NCBI GenBank assembly: GCA_013816245.1
Contig: JACDEU010000023.1
Coordinates: 1-43,018, forward strand
Length of the DNA: 43,018 nt
Reading direction: 5' to 3'
DNA from: Actinomycetota bacterium
GTDB lineage: Bacteria; Actinomycetota; Thermoleophilia; Gaiellales; Gaiellaceae
Made by a program: the position numbers and the translations under genes. Within the stretch, counting starts at the first letter, position 1. Each line of letters opens with the position of its first letter. Positions 20,677-29,992 of the stretch are shown piece by piece. The notes below the pieces were generated by a model, which saw only the letters and a list, made by a program, of their open reading frames with translations, ran no database searches and was not told the origin of the DNA.

Positions 20677-22515
20677 TTACAAACGGGGCCTTATCCACGC
20701 CTCCAAGGCCCAAACGCTCCAGATTCGGGTGACGGTGGAGAAGCTGTCGCTCACGAACGCGCGTTCGACCGCGCGCGCGAACCGCTGCGGATCGACTACA
20801 CCAAGCTCGCCGAGTGTCGGCACGCCGCCCAGCCACCGCCATGCGGTCGGACCCTCCCGGGCCATCAGCGACAGCCAGAACGGGTGCGCGTAGACCGGTT
20901 TCGGCCAACGGGGAACGAGGGAAGGCAGCCGACGTTCGAGTGTTGCACGCGCCAGCCATTTCGTCTGGCCGCCCTGGAGTAATACATGGCGCGGTACGCA
21001 GTAAAGGAACTGGAGGAGATCCGCGTCGAGGAGCGGCTCCAGGACAGCGACACCGCGCTGGCGCCCGTCATCGAACCATTCCTCCATTAGAAGTCCGAGA
21101 CGTGCGTGCTGTGCAAGTCTTCGCGTAGCCCGTTCGTATAGTGCCAGCGGCGCCGGGTCGGCAACAGCATCCGTCGCGACCCGGACGAGGGCAGACCGAA
21201 TTTCCGGGTCAGGGGCGAACCACTCCGGAAGTACCGCACTAAGGCTCCGCGACCGGTGCGAGCGCATTGCTGACGGAGACCATGCGTGCAGCGCCTTCCC
21301 TGCAGCCTGTCGAAGCAGCGGCCGGGCGGCCCATTCCCAGAGGACGGTGCGTAGCGTAGACCCCCAACCAAACGGCGTCGACCGCTGCCGAGCGCTCAGG
21401 AATCCGTATAAGCCGGCGAAATCGAGAGCAGCGAGTCGGTCAGCCGCGTAAAACGGGTGCGGTACCAGCCACTCGTCTCCCCCCTCGCCCGCAAGAATCA
21501 CGGCGCAACCCCGAGCCACGCCCTCATCGATCAGCGTCTCGTACGCCGGCCGCCATAGGTTGAGCGCCGGTGCCGACGAGCGTCCGGCCGCTTTGAGAGA
21601 GGCGATCAGTAGCCCGCTCGAGCCCACGGCCTGCTCGAACGGAAGCAGCACTTGGGGAAGGCCAAGCTCAGTCGCGATACAACGCTGCATTTTCTCCTCG
21701 TTCAATGAAGGGTCGGGATAGACCAACGAGAGCGCCCACGGTGGCGGCAGACCATTCGCACGGCTGCGCTCGGCCGCTGCGGCGGCGACCGTTGCTGAGT
21801 CAAGGCCGCCACTAAGGAAAATTCCAGCGGGGCCGCACGCGAGGCATCGGTCGAGCGCTTGAGCAAGGAGCTCCTCGAACCGCTTGAGGGAGTCCTCGGC
21901 GCCGATAGGCGCGGCCTCCTCGCCTGCCGCGGGATCCCAATAGCGCCAAGACTCGCATCGTCGGTCGCGGCAGCGAATTGTGGTTCCGGGCATTACTCGT
22001 CTGACAGCTTCGAAGAGCGTCTCACTTGCTCGAGGCCAGAGCTCAAGCACGTGGCCCGCGAGCGAGAGCCGGTTAACGGACTGAGCCACGCGGGGGTAGC
22101 GCAACAGCGCTTCGATCGAATTGGAGAGCAGCATAGCCCCACTCGCCGGCGTGTAAAAAAGTGGGATCACGCCGACGGGGTCGCGAGCAGCAACCAACGT
22201 CTCGTGCCGTGCGTCCCAGACGACGACTGCGAAGATCCCCTTTAGCTTCCTGAATAGGAGCTGCCCAAGTTGTTCGTAGGCGAGCCGCAAGAGTTCGGCG
22301 TCGTCGTCGGTAGGGCCCCGGAGCGCCGCGATAGACGCGAGCTCCGCGCGGTTGTCGATCCTCCCGTCGAAAATGAGCGAGCAGGCGTCGCTACTCGAGC
22401 TCGCTGGGATTTCGGCGTCAGCGAAAACGGTTAGTGCCGGTCCGACACTTCCCCTGCCGTCAAGATGGGCCTCGACCACCCAGGATCGCGGCGCCCGCTC
22501 GCGCGCGACGTTCAC
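20677..22515 (-). CDS. Lasso cyclase, asparagine-synthetase-like (C protein)
   Basis: The 612-residue protein has a degenerate glutaminase-like N-terminal half (FDGRIDNRAEL, GIFAVVVWD) lacking the N-terminal Cys of true asparagine synthetases, then an ATP-pyrophosphatase domain with SGGLDS (235-240) and GEGGDEW. In lasso biosynthesis this enzyme adenylates the ring Asp/Glu side chain and closes the macrolactam. GTG 22515 overlaps the B1 stop (GTGA). A separate, complete asparagine synthase with Cys2 lies at 32296. Confidence 0.92.
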   Translation of the reverse strand: MNVARERAPRSWVVEAHLDGRGSVGPALTVFADAEIPASSSSDACSLIFDGRIDNRAELASIAALRGPTDDDAELLRLAYEQLGQLLFRKLKGIFAVVVWDARHETLVAARDPVGVIPLFYTPASGAMLLSNSIEALLRYPRVAQSVNRLSLAGHVLELWPRASETLFEAVRRVMPGTTIRCRDRRCESWRYWDPAAGEEAAPIGAEDSLKRFEELLAQALDRCLACGPAGIFLSGGLDSATVAAAAAERSRANGLPPPWALSLVYPDPSLNEEKMQRCIATELGLPQVLLPFEQAVGSSGLLIASLKAAGRSSAPALNLWRPAYETLIDEGVARGCAVILAGEGGDEWLVPHPFYAADRLAALDFAGLYGFLSARQRSTPFGWGSTLRTVLWEWAARPLLRQAAGKALHAWSPSAMRSHRSRSLSAVLPEWFAPDPEIRSALVRVATDAVADPAPLALYERATRRLAQHARLGLLMEEWFDDGRQRGVAVLEPLLDADLLQFLYCVPRHVLLQGGQTKWLARATLERRLPSLVPRWPKPVYAHPFWLSLMAREGPTAWRWLGGVPTLGELGVVDPQRFARAVERAFVSDSFSTVTRIWSVWALEAWIRPRL

Positions 22516-22793
22516 CTAGACGAGGCGACGGTGAATAGGCCCTCGTCGAGGAGCGACGATACAAGCGTCTCGATCTCCCTCTCGAGCTGCTGCTCCGTCA
22601 CGTCGAACTCGCTCAGCATCTCCTCCTTGACTTCGGAACGGCCGTGGCCGGCAGCGACCAGTTCCCAGAGCCTGGCCCCGGTCCGATTGAGCGAATAGAT
22701 GCGGTTTGTTCCGAGATGTACGAGCACGCCCTCATCCTCAAGGCGGCGGAAAACCACCTCCGGATTCGGCCGCACGTCGGGCACCCCGGGCAC
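22512..22793 (-). CDS. PqqD-family lasso B1 protein (RRE)
   Basis: The 93-residue protein is a PqqD-like winged helix: RPNPEVVFRRLEDEGVLVHLGTNRIYSLNRTGARLWEL, then a three-helix C-terminus (LEREIETLVSSLLDEGLF). Such RRE domains bind the leader through a beta strand and deliver it to B2 and C. It overlaps the cyclase gene by 4 bp and lies 33 bp after the permease stop. Confidence 0.92.
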   Translation of the reverse strand: MPGVPDVRPNPEVVFRRLEDEGVLVHLGTNRIYSLNRTGARLWELVAAGHGRSEVKEEMLSEFDVTEQQLEREIETLVSSLLDEGLFTVASSR

Positions 22794-22826
22794 CGTCGAA
22801 TCATAGAAGGAGCCCGGCCAGCTGCG

Positions 22827-23672
22827 CTAATACTGCCCGAGGGAGCCGGTGCGCCTGCTGACGCGGAGGGCACGATCGAAGATCGCAATCGCAACGGCTA
22901 GGCCAAACACGCTGAAGCCTAGAAGGACGAAGAAGTCGGTTTCCCAACCCTCGCCGCGAAAAAGGGCGGCGCGAACGCCGTCAAACGCGAAACGCAGCGG
23001 GAGCACCTTCCCGAACGGCTCCAGCCACCCTGGCAGACTGGAGATCGGAAAGACTGATCCGCAGAGTACGGTCATGGCCACGAGCAGCATTCCCGCCAGG
23101 ATCTCGCCACGCTTGAGGACCAGGACGATGGCGCCGGAAAGAATGCCGAGGATCGACAACGATGTCCCCGTGACGACGAGGATCAAGATCAGCCCCGGCC
23201 AGCTGATCCGCGAAAGGTCGAGATCCATCCAAACCGCTGCGACGTTGAGATAGACAAAGGCGCGTCCGACAGCAAAGAGCAGAGGGAAGCCGGCCAGCCC
23301 AAGACACGTTTCTGCAGTTGTCAGCGGGTGCGCGACGAGCACCTCCAACGTTCCAGTAAGTTGTTCCTCGCGCAACTGGCGAGCGAGGCCGGATGCGGCG
23401 GCTGCCACCACAACCGAAACGGCGATACCGATGGCAGCGAAGGCAAAATAGTTCGGTGCACCCCCGAGATCCGCTGAAACCGCTCCTCGAAGCGTCCGTG
23501 AAATGAAGAAATAGACAGCGAGCTCCAGTAGACCGTAGAAGGCATCGAGCACGAACGGAAGCCTGTAAGAACGAGTGATCAGGTAATCCCGGCGAACGAC
23601 CGCCGCAGCAACCCACCATCTCGGCAAGCTACGATCCCAGGTGGATTTGTCGATGGCAGCGGGCAACGTCAT
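22827..23672 (-). CDS. ABC-2-type transporter permease of the lasso cluster
   Basis: The 281-residue membrane protein has six predicted helices, the ABC-2 pattern: VRRDYLITRSYRLPFVLDAF, the loop AR-Q-LREEQLTGTLEVLVAHPL, and LVLKRGEILAGMLLVAMT..G-S-V-F-P-I-S-S-L-P-G-W. ATG 23672 (MTLPAAID) overlaps the ATPase gene by 44 bp; a longer frame extends upstream to 23756. With the ATPase it likely exports the lasso peptide or gives self-protection. Confidence 0.88.
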   Translation of the reverse strand: MTLPAAIDKSTWDRSLPRWWVAAAVVRRDYLITRSYRLPFVLDAFYGLLELAVYFFISRTLRGAVSADLGGAPNYFAFAAIGIAVSVVVAAAASGLARQLREEQLTGTLEVLVAHPLTTAETCLGLAGFPLLFAVGRAFVYLNVAAVWMDLDLSRISWPGLILILVVTGTSLSILGILSGAIVLVLKRGEILAGMLLVAMTVLCGSVFPISSLPGWLEPFGKVLPLRFAFDGVRAALFRGEGWETDFFVLLGFSVFGLAVAIAIFDRALRVSRRTGSLGQY

Positions 23673-24264
23673 CGGCACGATGGGTCGAGATGAGAAGCCC
23701 GGAGGTGGAACGGCTCTCGAGCGCCGCCCACAGTCGCGCCGTCGCGTGATCGTCAAGCGAGCGCGTCGGCTCGTCGAGCAGGAGCAGGGCCGGGCTATCG
23801 AGGAGGGCCCGCGCTAGTGCGAGCTGCTGAACCATGCCTGTTGAGCAGCGGTCGACGCGCTGACGGAGGATCTCCTGGAGCTCGAGTTCTTGCTCAATAG
23901 CTCTCACTTGCTCAATTGCCTGGCGGCGCTTGAGACCACGCAGCTGAGCGAAGAAAAGGAGGTTGTCACGTCCGGAGAGGCGCAAGTAGAAGGATCTCTC
24001 TTGTGAAAACGAAATTCCGGTTAAGCGACGCGACTGGATCGAGCCCGCCGGATAGCCGCAAACGTCAATGCGTCCGTTCGTGGGTGCGAGCGTGCCAGCA
24101 ATACAGCGCAGGATCGTTGTCTTTCCGGCGCCGTTCGGGCCGCAAATGGCGACCCGGTCACCGCGACCGAGTACGAGGTCGACGTTGACGAGGACTTGAT
24201 GCACGCCGAAGTTGCGTGAAAGATCCTCGACGCGGAGTAGCGGCTCGCAAGGGTCGAGGCTCAA
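23629..24264 (-). CDS. ABC transporter ATP-binding protein of the lasso cluster
   Basis: The 211-residue ATPase has Walker A G-P-N-G-A-G-K-T-T, Q loop near SFSQERSFYLRLSGRDNL, a degenerate signature C-S-T-G-M-V-Q-Q (Ser-Thr-Gly-Met for Ser-Gly-Gly-Gln), Walker B ALLLLDEP and H loop ISTHR. TTG 24264 overlaps the nucleotidyltransferase stop (TTGA), giving MSLDPCEPLLRVEDLSRNFG. It pairs with the ABC-2 permease downstream. Confidence 0.9.
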   Translation of the reverse strand: MSLDPCEPLLRVEDLSRNFGVHQVLVNVDLVLGRGDRVAICGPNGAGKTTILRCIAGTLAPTNGRIDVCGYPAGSIQSRRLTGISFSQERSFYLRLSGRDNLLFFAQLRGLKRRQAIEQVRAIEQELELQEILRQRVDRCSTGMVQQLALARALLDSPALLLLDEPTRSLDDHATARLWAALESRSTSGLLISTHRADDVARCHRQIHLGS

Positions 24265-25241
24265 CCGGGGCCTCGAATGCGCCTTCGCGCGCGAAGCCAA
24301 GCAAGCAAGCCAGGCCCGGCGTGGAACAGAAGCCATAGCACGCGCCAGCAATAGGCGGCAGCTAATCCAATGCGCCCACGGGATGCAACCGGCGAGCAGC
24401 TGCGAAGCCACGCCGCCGGTGGAAAGAACTTGCGTAGGACGAGTGACATCTTCGACCGTGGCCCCCGGACGTGTGCGAGCCATTCGAAACCCCGGGCCGT
24501 TTGCGGGGGCGAACTAGCGAGCAAGGCGGCTTCTACCGTCAACGCGTTCGGCAGGGCGAGCTGGCCCAGGATCTCGGAACCCGCCGGGAGCAGCTTAAGG
24601 CCGGCGGAGAATGCCGCCACCGCATCGAGCCGAATCGCCAGCTCGGCTGCCCGTCGCCACGAGGGCGTCGGCAGCACCTTCAGGGCTTGCTCGAGATCCG
24701 CGAGAGCTTTCGAATACCGAATTCCGTGCTGTGCCGCATGAAGGGCGACGTGAAGGGCGCACGCTCCTCGAGCCAGCACCTCGACTTGACCATCGTCGAG
24801 TATCACGGTTTCCGTCTCCATGCTGAGCACCTGCCAGACCTCCTCGGCCGTCGCCCGCATTCCGATGAGGTTCCGGTGAAGGTCAATATGGATTCCACGC
24901 GGGGTACGCCAGCTGTGCGCATTCAACGGACGGTCGTGCGGGATCGGATGCGAAAGCAGCTCATACGCCATTTTCGAAAACAGGGCTTCCGCTGTCTCGA
25001 ACGCGCCAGGGGGGACAAGAAGATCGACATCCGTGGATGAACGCGCTGCGTTGTCGGCGTATAGTTCGCGTGTAAGCAAGGGGCCTTTGAGGGTAATGCT
25101 TCGCACGCCCGCATTGGCAAGCGCCTGGACAATCTCGACGGTCGTCGCCTGAATCGCGAGATTTGCGCCCGCCGCAATCATTCGCGTCCGAGCAGTCTCA
25201 GCCACTAATGGCTGCGGGCGGTATCGACCCCGATGTCTCAC
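24261..25241 (-). CDS. Nucleotidyltransferase-fold protein (NTP_transf_5 type), lasso cluster
   Basis: The 326-residue protein has LKGPLL then SSTDVDLLVPP (Asp-x-Asp metal pair), PLNAHSW, GIHIDLHRNLIG and HAAQHG, matching the uncharacterised nucleotidyltransferases seen beside lasso and other PqqD-B2 loci. Its reaction in lasso biosynthesis is not established as far as I know. GTG 25241 is the furthest start; ATG 25181 also opens the frame. It is the first gene of the operon. Confidence 0.82.
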   Translation of the reverse strand: MRHRGRYRPQPLVAETARTRMIAAGANLAIQATTVEIVQALANAGVRSITLKGPLLTRELYADNAARSSTDVDLLVPPGAFETAEALFSKMAYELLSHPIPHDRPLNAHSWRTPRGIHIDLHRNLIGMRATAEEVWQVLSMETETVILDDGQVEVLARGACALHVALHAAQHGIRYSKALADLEQALKVLPTPSWRRAAELAIRLDAVAAFSAGLKLLPAGSEILGQLALPNALTVEAALLASSPPQTARGFEWLAHVRGPRSKMSLVLRKFFPPAAWLRSCSPVASRGRIGLAAAYCWRVLWLLFHAGPGLLAWLRARRRIRGPG

Positions 25242-25615
25242 ACCTTTGCGACAATCTAGACCGTAGCCGAGCGCTGCGCGTTTTGGTCACCCCGTTAGTG
25301 AACGTCCCGCGCCCTATGCACACCGCGGTCACTGGGAAATTCGATCGAATAGACGCAATGCCTTCCCCGGCCCCGACAAGCCGTTGCATGAGCCCGCAGG
25401 CCCCTCGGGCGACTGTGGCGACCGGCGAAAGGCTGTTACCCTTCCGATAGCGTCGAGGCCCAGCGCCGAGGGCGGAGGGTACGAGGGGGGTCGGTACAGA
25501 AATGCCTACCAAACCACGGCTTCAACTTGCAACAAAATCGCTATCCCGCTCTTTACCTCCGTTCGCGACTGGTGCATCCCAGGGAAGAGACTGCGGTACT
25601 AACGGGGACTAGGCA
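25242..25615. other. 374-bp divergent intergenic region (lasso operon / polysaccharide kinase)
   Basis: It must contain promoters for both the leftward lasso operon and the rightward polysaccharide genes. I see no convincing coding frame, tRNA or named riboswitch. A G-rich run at ~25478-25493 is the only compositional oddity. Confidence 0.4.
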
Positions 25616-27229
25616 TTGAGGAAGGACGCTACTCTCTCCGACCACCGGTCCGCGCTGCAAGGTTACTTGCGTGTGGCCCGTCGGCACCGGTTGATCATCC
25701 TGGAGACGATCGTCTTCGTCCCGCTGATAGCTGTGCTGGTCTCGCTACACCAGCCGAGACTATACAGCGCAAGTGCCGAGGTCCTTCTAAGCACGCAGAA
25801 CCTCGCGACGCAACTGAATGGTATCCCTGACCCGAACATCTACCAGTCGCCGGATCGTACCGCGCAAACGCAGGCCCTCCTTGCACGCGTGCCTGAGGTC
25901 GCAATGCGAACGGTTCAGGCTGCCGGCGTCCGGCTCTCGAGCGACTCCTTTCTCGCGAACTCGAGCGTGACTCCGAAGACGAACGCGAACCTGCTCGACT
26001 TTACGGTTCAGGATCACAGCCGGATGCTTGCAACCCGCCTCGCTGGTACTTACGCCGAGCAGTTCGTTCGTTACCGGCAGCGACTCGACACGCGGGCACT
26101 TCATACGGCGCGTACCGAGGTGCAGCAGAGAATCGCCAAACTCAGCAGCGCGGGCGACAAGTCTTCGCCGGTGTACCAGAGCCTAATCACTAAGGATGAA
26201 CAGCTCGCGACCATGGAAGCGCTTCAGGGATCGAACGCCTCCGTCGTGCGAACGCCTTCGAATGCGGCGCAGGTACAGCCGAAGCCGGTGCGAAATGGAA
26301 TTCTTGGCCTGGCGCTTGGGGTCGCTCTTGGGATTGGACTGGCCTTCCTGCGTGAGGCGCTGGACACGAGACTGCGCTCTGCCGACGACATCGCGGAGCG
26401 CCTCGGCATGCCGCTCCTAGCGCGACTCCCTGCGCCGCCGCGCGGGCTGCGAAAGAAAGATCGGCTCGTAATGCTTGCGGAGCCGGCAAAGGCCTCCTCG
26501 GAGGCTTTTCGAATGTTGCGCACAAACCTCGACTTCGTTCGGCTCGATAACGCAGCGAAGTCGATCATGGTGACGAGTTCCGTGGAGCGAGAAGGGAAAT
26601 CGACCACGGTCGCGAACCTGGCGATCGCATTGGCACGGGGTGGGGAGCGCGTCGCCTTGCTGGATCTCGACTTGCGGCGCCCGTTCCTCAGCCGCTTCTT
26701 CGACCTCGATCGCCAACCAGGCGTTACGGAGGTGGCAATAGGCAGGGCTCATCTCGAAGGGGCACTGGTTCAGGTTAATCTCGGGGAGGCGGGGGAGCGT
26801 GGGGGGCTTACCCGGCCCGCAGCCGGCAACGGTCGGGCCGCGCCAACCTCAAGCGGGGGCAGCCTTCACGTGCTAGCCGCGGGCGTCATTCCGCCGAATC
26901 CCGGCGAGTTCGTCGGATCAGACGCGCTCGCTACGATCCTGGACGAGCTCCAGCCGCGTTTCGACACGATCCTGATCGACGCCCCGCCCGCGCTCCAAGT
27001 CGGAGATGCGATTGCCCTTAGTCGGCACGTCGATGGGATCATCGTTGTCGTGAGGCTGAACGTGGCGCGCCGGCCGCTGCTTAACGAGCTACATCGGCAG
27101 CTGAGCAGTTCGCCAGCAGCCAAGCTCGGCTTCGTGCTCACGGCCGCGGAGAGCGAAGAAGGGTACGGCTACGGGCGAGGCTACTACTATGAGACGCCAC
27201 AGACACAAGAAGAAGTCTCTGTCCCGTAA
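25616..27229 (+). CDS. Chain-length determinant/bacterial tyrosine kinase (Wzz-Wzc fusion)
   Basis: The 537-residue protein has an N-terminal transmembrane helix (~27-45), a Wzz periplasmic region, a second helix (~222-240), and a BY-kinase domain: Walker A SSVEREGKSTT (~320-330), Walker A' LLDLDLRRPF (~347-356) and Walker B TILIDAP (~450). It ends in a Tyr-rich tail (GYGYGRGYYYE) typical of the autophosphorylated cluster. It controls chain length and export of the polysaccharide. The start is TTG 25616. Confidence 0.9.
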   Translation: MRKDATLSDHRSALQGYLRVARRHRLIILETIVFVPLIAVLVSLHQPRLYSASAEVLLSTQNLATQLNGIPDPNIYQSPDRTAQTQALLARVPEVAMRTVQAAGVRLSSDSFLANSSVTPKTNANLLDFTVQDHSRMLATRLAGTYAEQFVRYRQRLDTRALHTARTEVQQRIAKLSSAGDKSSPVYQSLITKDEQLATMEALQGSNASVVRTPSNAAQVQPKPVRNGILGLALGVALGIGLAFLREALDTRLRSADDIAERLGMPLLARLPAPPRGLRKKDRLVMLAEPAKASSEAFRMLRTNLDFVRLDNAAKSIMVTSSVEREGKSTTVANLAIALARGGERVALLDLDLRRPFLSRFFDLDRQPGVTEVAIGRAHLEGALVQVNLGEAGERGGLTRPAAGNGRAAPTSSGGSLHVLAAGVIPPNPGEFVGSDALATILDELQPRFDTILIDAPPALQVGDAIALSRHVDGIIVVVRLNVARRPLLNELHRQLSSSPAAKLGFVLTAAESEEGYGYGRGYYYETPQTQEEVSVP

Positions 27230-27353
27230 TAGTGTGGTTTGCGCCGTGCCGCTGCCGAGCGTCGTTCGCCGTTTTGGCGCCCAGGCGTGGCTGAAAGTGT
27301 GAAGTCCTCTAACGGGTCGGCCACTCGTAGGTCGCGAGTGCGATATAGCGAGA

Positions 27354-28577
27354 GTGCGCAGTAGTCGGTCGTTCAGGAGTGAGAGTCTAGGCCTCCAACC
27401 ACAGGTCGACTCCGCCGAAGATCCCTCCGCTGCAAACCTTCCGCATCCATTGAGGGTCCTGTTTTTCACCTGGAGTTACTACCCCGCTCCAGCAGGCGGG
27501 GCCGAGCGCCAAGCGAAGCTTCAGGCGGAGGAGCTAACGCGCCGCGGCCACGTCGTGACCGTTGTCTGTCCCCGTACTTCACGCGAAACAAGTGGTCCGA
27601 TCGAAAATGTTTACGTTCGGCGACTTTTTCGCATTGATGCACGTCCGCTGCGGCGGCTGTCTTACCTTTGCGCGCTCTTAGGTTTTTCGCTTGCCCACAT
27701 CCGATCGTTCGATGTGGTGCACATACACCTGGCGAACCTCCAGGCAGATGTGATCGTGCCATGTGCACTGTTGATGAGACGACCTGTCTACATAAAGGTG
27801 GCGTGCGGCGGCGAGGTCGGAGAGGTGCAGCGTTTAGCCAAGGTGGCGCTACTAACCCGCTGGTTCGGCCTTCGGCACGCGAGCTGCGTCCAGGCTCTCT
27901 CGCAGGAGATCGTCGAGGAACTGAAGTCAATCGGAGTTCCGAGCAGGCGCATCATCTCGGTTCCGAACGGCCTGGACTATCAGAATTTCGCGCCCGCAGG
28001 TCCCCGCGAGAAGGCTAGTTTGCGCAAACTGCTGGGCCTGCCAGAAGCGGCGATAATTGTCCTCTTCGCCGGTCGATTCGCGCGTTACAAAGGGTTGCAT
28101 GAACTATTCGCGGTATGGCGGACGATGAATCGACCGACGCACGCACTGCTTCTGCTCGTAGGATCAGCGGATGTCGACGACGGTCAACCCGACATCGAAA
28201 ACGGTGCTGATCTTCTCGTTCGCGGCTGGACAAACGAGATTCGCAATTACCTGCGAGCGGCGGACGTGTTTGTTTATCCCTCCTACGCGGATGGCATGTC
28301 GAATGCCCTCTTGGAGGCTATGTCCTGTGGGCTTGCCATAGTCGCTACGCGTTCCGGCGCCGCCGAAGAAATGATCGACCACGGTGCAAGTGGGTTGCTT
28401 TTCGACGCACGTGACCAGCATGCTCTTGACGCTTCGCTGACACGAGTCCTTGTCGATTCCCGGTTTCGTAAAGAGCTTGGACGCTGTGCACGCGCGCGTG
28501 CCGGGGATTATTCCATCGAGTTCGTCGTCGATCGTATAGAGGCCGCCTATATGCAGATGATGCGGGGGGCGCCGTGA
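27354..28577 (+). CDS. Glycosyltransferase family 4
   Basis: GT-B fold: FFTWSYYPAPAGGAERQAKL (N-terminal domain, Gly-Gly-Ala-Glu), then a C-terminal GT1-type donor domain with VLFAGRFARYKG, PDIENGADLLVRGW, and VYPSYADGMSNALLEAMSCG, the E-x7-E donor-site segment. It transfers a sugar to the lipid-linked repeat on the cytoplasmic face. GTG 27354 is used; TTG 27450 (MRVLFFTWSYYP) would remove a 32-residue non-conserved leader and is equally plausible. The stop overlaps the flippase start. Confidence 0.9.
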   Translation: MRSSRSFRSESLGLQPQVDSAEDPSAANLPHPLRVLFFTWSYYPAPAGGAERQAKLQAEELTRRGHVVTVVCPRTSRETSGPIENVYVRRLFRIDARPLRRLSYLCALLGFSLAHIRSFDVVHIHLANLQADVIVPCALLMRRPVYIKVACGGEVGEVQRLAKVALLTRWFGLRHASCVQALSQEIVEELKSIGVPSRRIISVPNGLDYQNFAPAGPREKASLRKLLGLPEAAIIVLFAGRFARYKGLHELFAVWRTMNRPTHALLLLVGSADVDDGQPDIENGADLLVRGWTNEIRNYLRAADVFVYPSYADGMSNALLEAMSCGLAIVATRSGAAEEMIDHGASGLLFDARDQHALDASLTRVLVDSRFRKELGRCARARAGDYSIEFVVDRIEAAYMQMMRGAP

Positions 28578-29992
28578 TCCGAGCAACGCTTGGGATCTGG
28601 ATCAATTATGCAACGACCTTCGCCTTTCAGATCATATTTGCCGCACGCTACGGCAGCAGCGCGGCTGCAAATGCCTTCGTCATAACATCAGGGCTGCTGT
28701 TCGGGCTTTCTGCCGTCGCCACGACGAGCATTCAGAGCGTCTTAGTGCCCAGGCTGGTCGACCCCACCGGGCAACTTTCGGGCAAGGCGTTGCGAACCAT
28801 GATCGTGCTCACGGCGGCTGCGGGTCTCGTCCTCGCTACGATCGCCGCCTTGCCGAACGCGAGTGCGCGACTGCTGGCTCACCATGTGCATCTGGGGATC
28901 TCTGACCTCGCCGAGCCGCTTAGGATTGCCTGTCTTTTCACGTTTCTCCAGGTAATTGCTGGCGTTCTGATCGTGATAGCGATTGCGCGCGGCCGCCGCT
29001 TCATGCCCGCTGTCGCGCCGGCATTTCCGTCGATCGCCGCGTGTGTTTTGCTTGCGCTTCAGCCGCGCACGTCCTTACCGTCCTTATTCGGTGCGCTCGC
29101 GGCCGGATCGGCTCTCGAGATCGCGATGTTGGGGCTGACTTTCGGCCGACTTCAGATCTCGCGGCGGATGGATGCGAGCCTCGGGTTCCTCACCCTTGCA
29201 ACGGCGGCACAACTATCTCTCTTGACACTGATCCCCCCCGTCGAGCGCGTTCTCGCCTCTCTGCATTCGCCTCAAGGCGCCGCACATTACAACTACGCGA
29301 TTCGGAGCCTCGCGATTGTCGCTCAACTCTTAATCGGTGGGGTTATTCTCTCAGTGCTCGGCGACTGGTCGACGCTTGGGGAGACGCACGCAGTGAGGAA
29401 GGTGCGGCAATCGCTCGCAAGCGTCTCGGTCTGGTGCGGTGTCTTCTTCGTGTTCGCCGCGTCCTTGGCGCTCGTAGCCGGACACGCCCTCGTCCGGCTT
29501 GTCTACGAGCATGGCTCCTTCTCGCGGGCGGATTCTCACGCTGTCACACGTCTTCTCCTACTGGGGCTTCCTGGCTTTTGCGCAGAGGGGCCGATCCTCG
29601 TACTGAGTCAGGGCCTCTTGGCCTCACGGAGAAACTGGCCGGCGATCATAATCGGTCTGGCTTACGGAACGTTGCGCCTGGGACTCGTATTCGCGTTTGC
29701 GGCTCGGGCTGGCGTTGACGGCGTTGCAATCGGCTACTCGCTTTCGACCGTTTCGATCCTCGTCGTGGAGATCGTGGTCGTGGCACGACTGGGCCTGCTG
29801 GGCCGCGAATCAGTCTTAGCGCTCCGGGCAGGTGCTGTCATCGCCTGCGGCACGCTTGGTGGCGCCGGGATCTGCGTTGCTTTGGACGGAGTCATTCCCG
29901 TAGTTGCGCAGCTCGTCACGGTCGTAGGCGTTTTTGCCGTCCTCATAGCGATCTCGCGGCCGCAGGTCGAGTGGCGTGCGCGAAATGCGTAG
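28574..29992 (+). CDS. Lipid-linked repeat-unit flippase (MurJ/Wzx-like, MOP superfamily)
   Basis: The 472-residue protein has 12-14 hydrophobic helices. It begins with the MVF-type FAARYGSSAAANAFVIT, with SVLVPRLVD following, and the second half opens with GSFSRADSHAVTRLLLLGLPGF, typical of MurJ-like proteins. In this locus it most likely flips the lipid-linked repeat for polymerisation. GTG 28574 overlaps the upstream stop by 4 bp. Confidence 0.85.
   Translation: MIRATLGIWINYATTFAFQIIFAARYGSSAAANAFVITSGLLFGLSAVATTSIQSVLVPRLVDPTGQLSGKALRTMIVLTAAAGLVLATIAALPNASARLLAHHVHLGISDLAEPLRIACLFTFLQVIAGVLIVIAIARGRRFMPAVAPAFPSIAACVLLALQPRTSLPSLFGALAAGSALEIAMLGLTFGRLQISRRMDASLGFLTLATAAQLSLLTLIPPVERVLASLHSPQGAAHYNYAIRSLAIVAQLLIGGVILSVLGDWSTLGETHAVRKVRQSLASVSVWCGVFFVFAASLALVAGHALVRLVYEHGSFSRADSHAVTRLLLLGLPGFCAEGPILVLSQGLLASRRNWPAIIIGLAYGTLRLGLVFAFAARAGVDGVAIGYSLSTVSILVVEIVVVARLGLLGRESVLALRAGAVIACGTLGGAGICVALDGVIPVVAQLVTVVGVFAVLIAISRPQVEWRARNA

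Noticed and set aside
25242..25615. Small coding frames in the divergent intergenic region
   Set aside because: No ribosome site, no family-like sequence, and compositions that differ from real genes.
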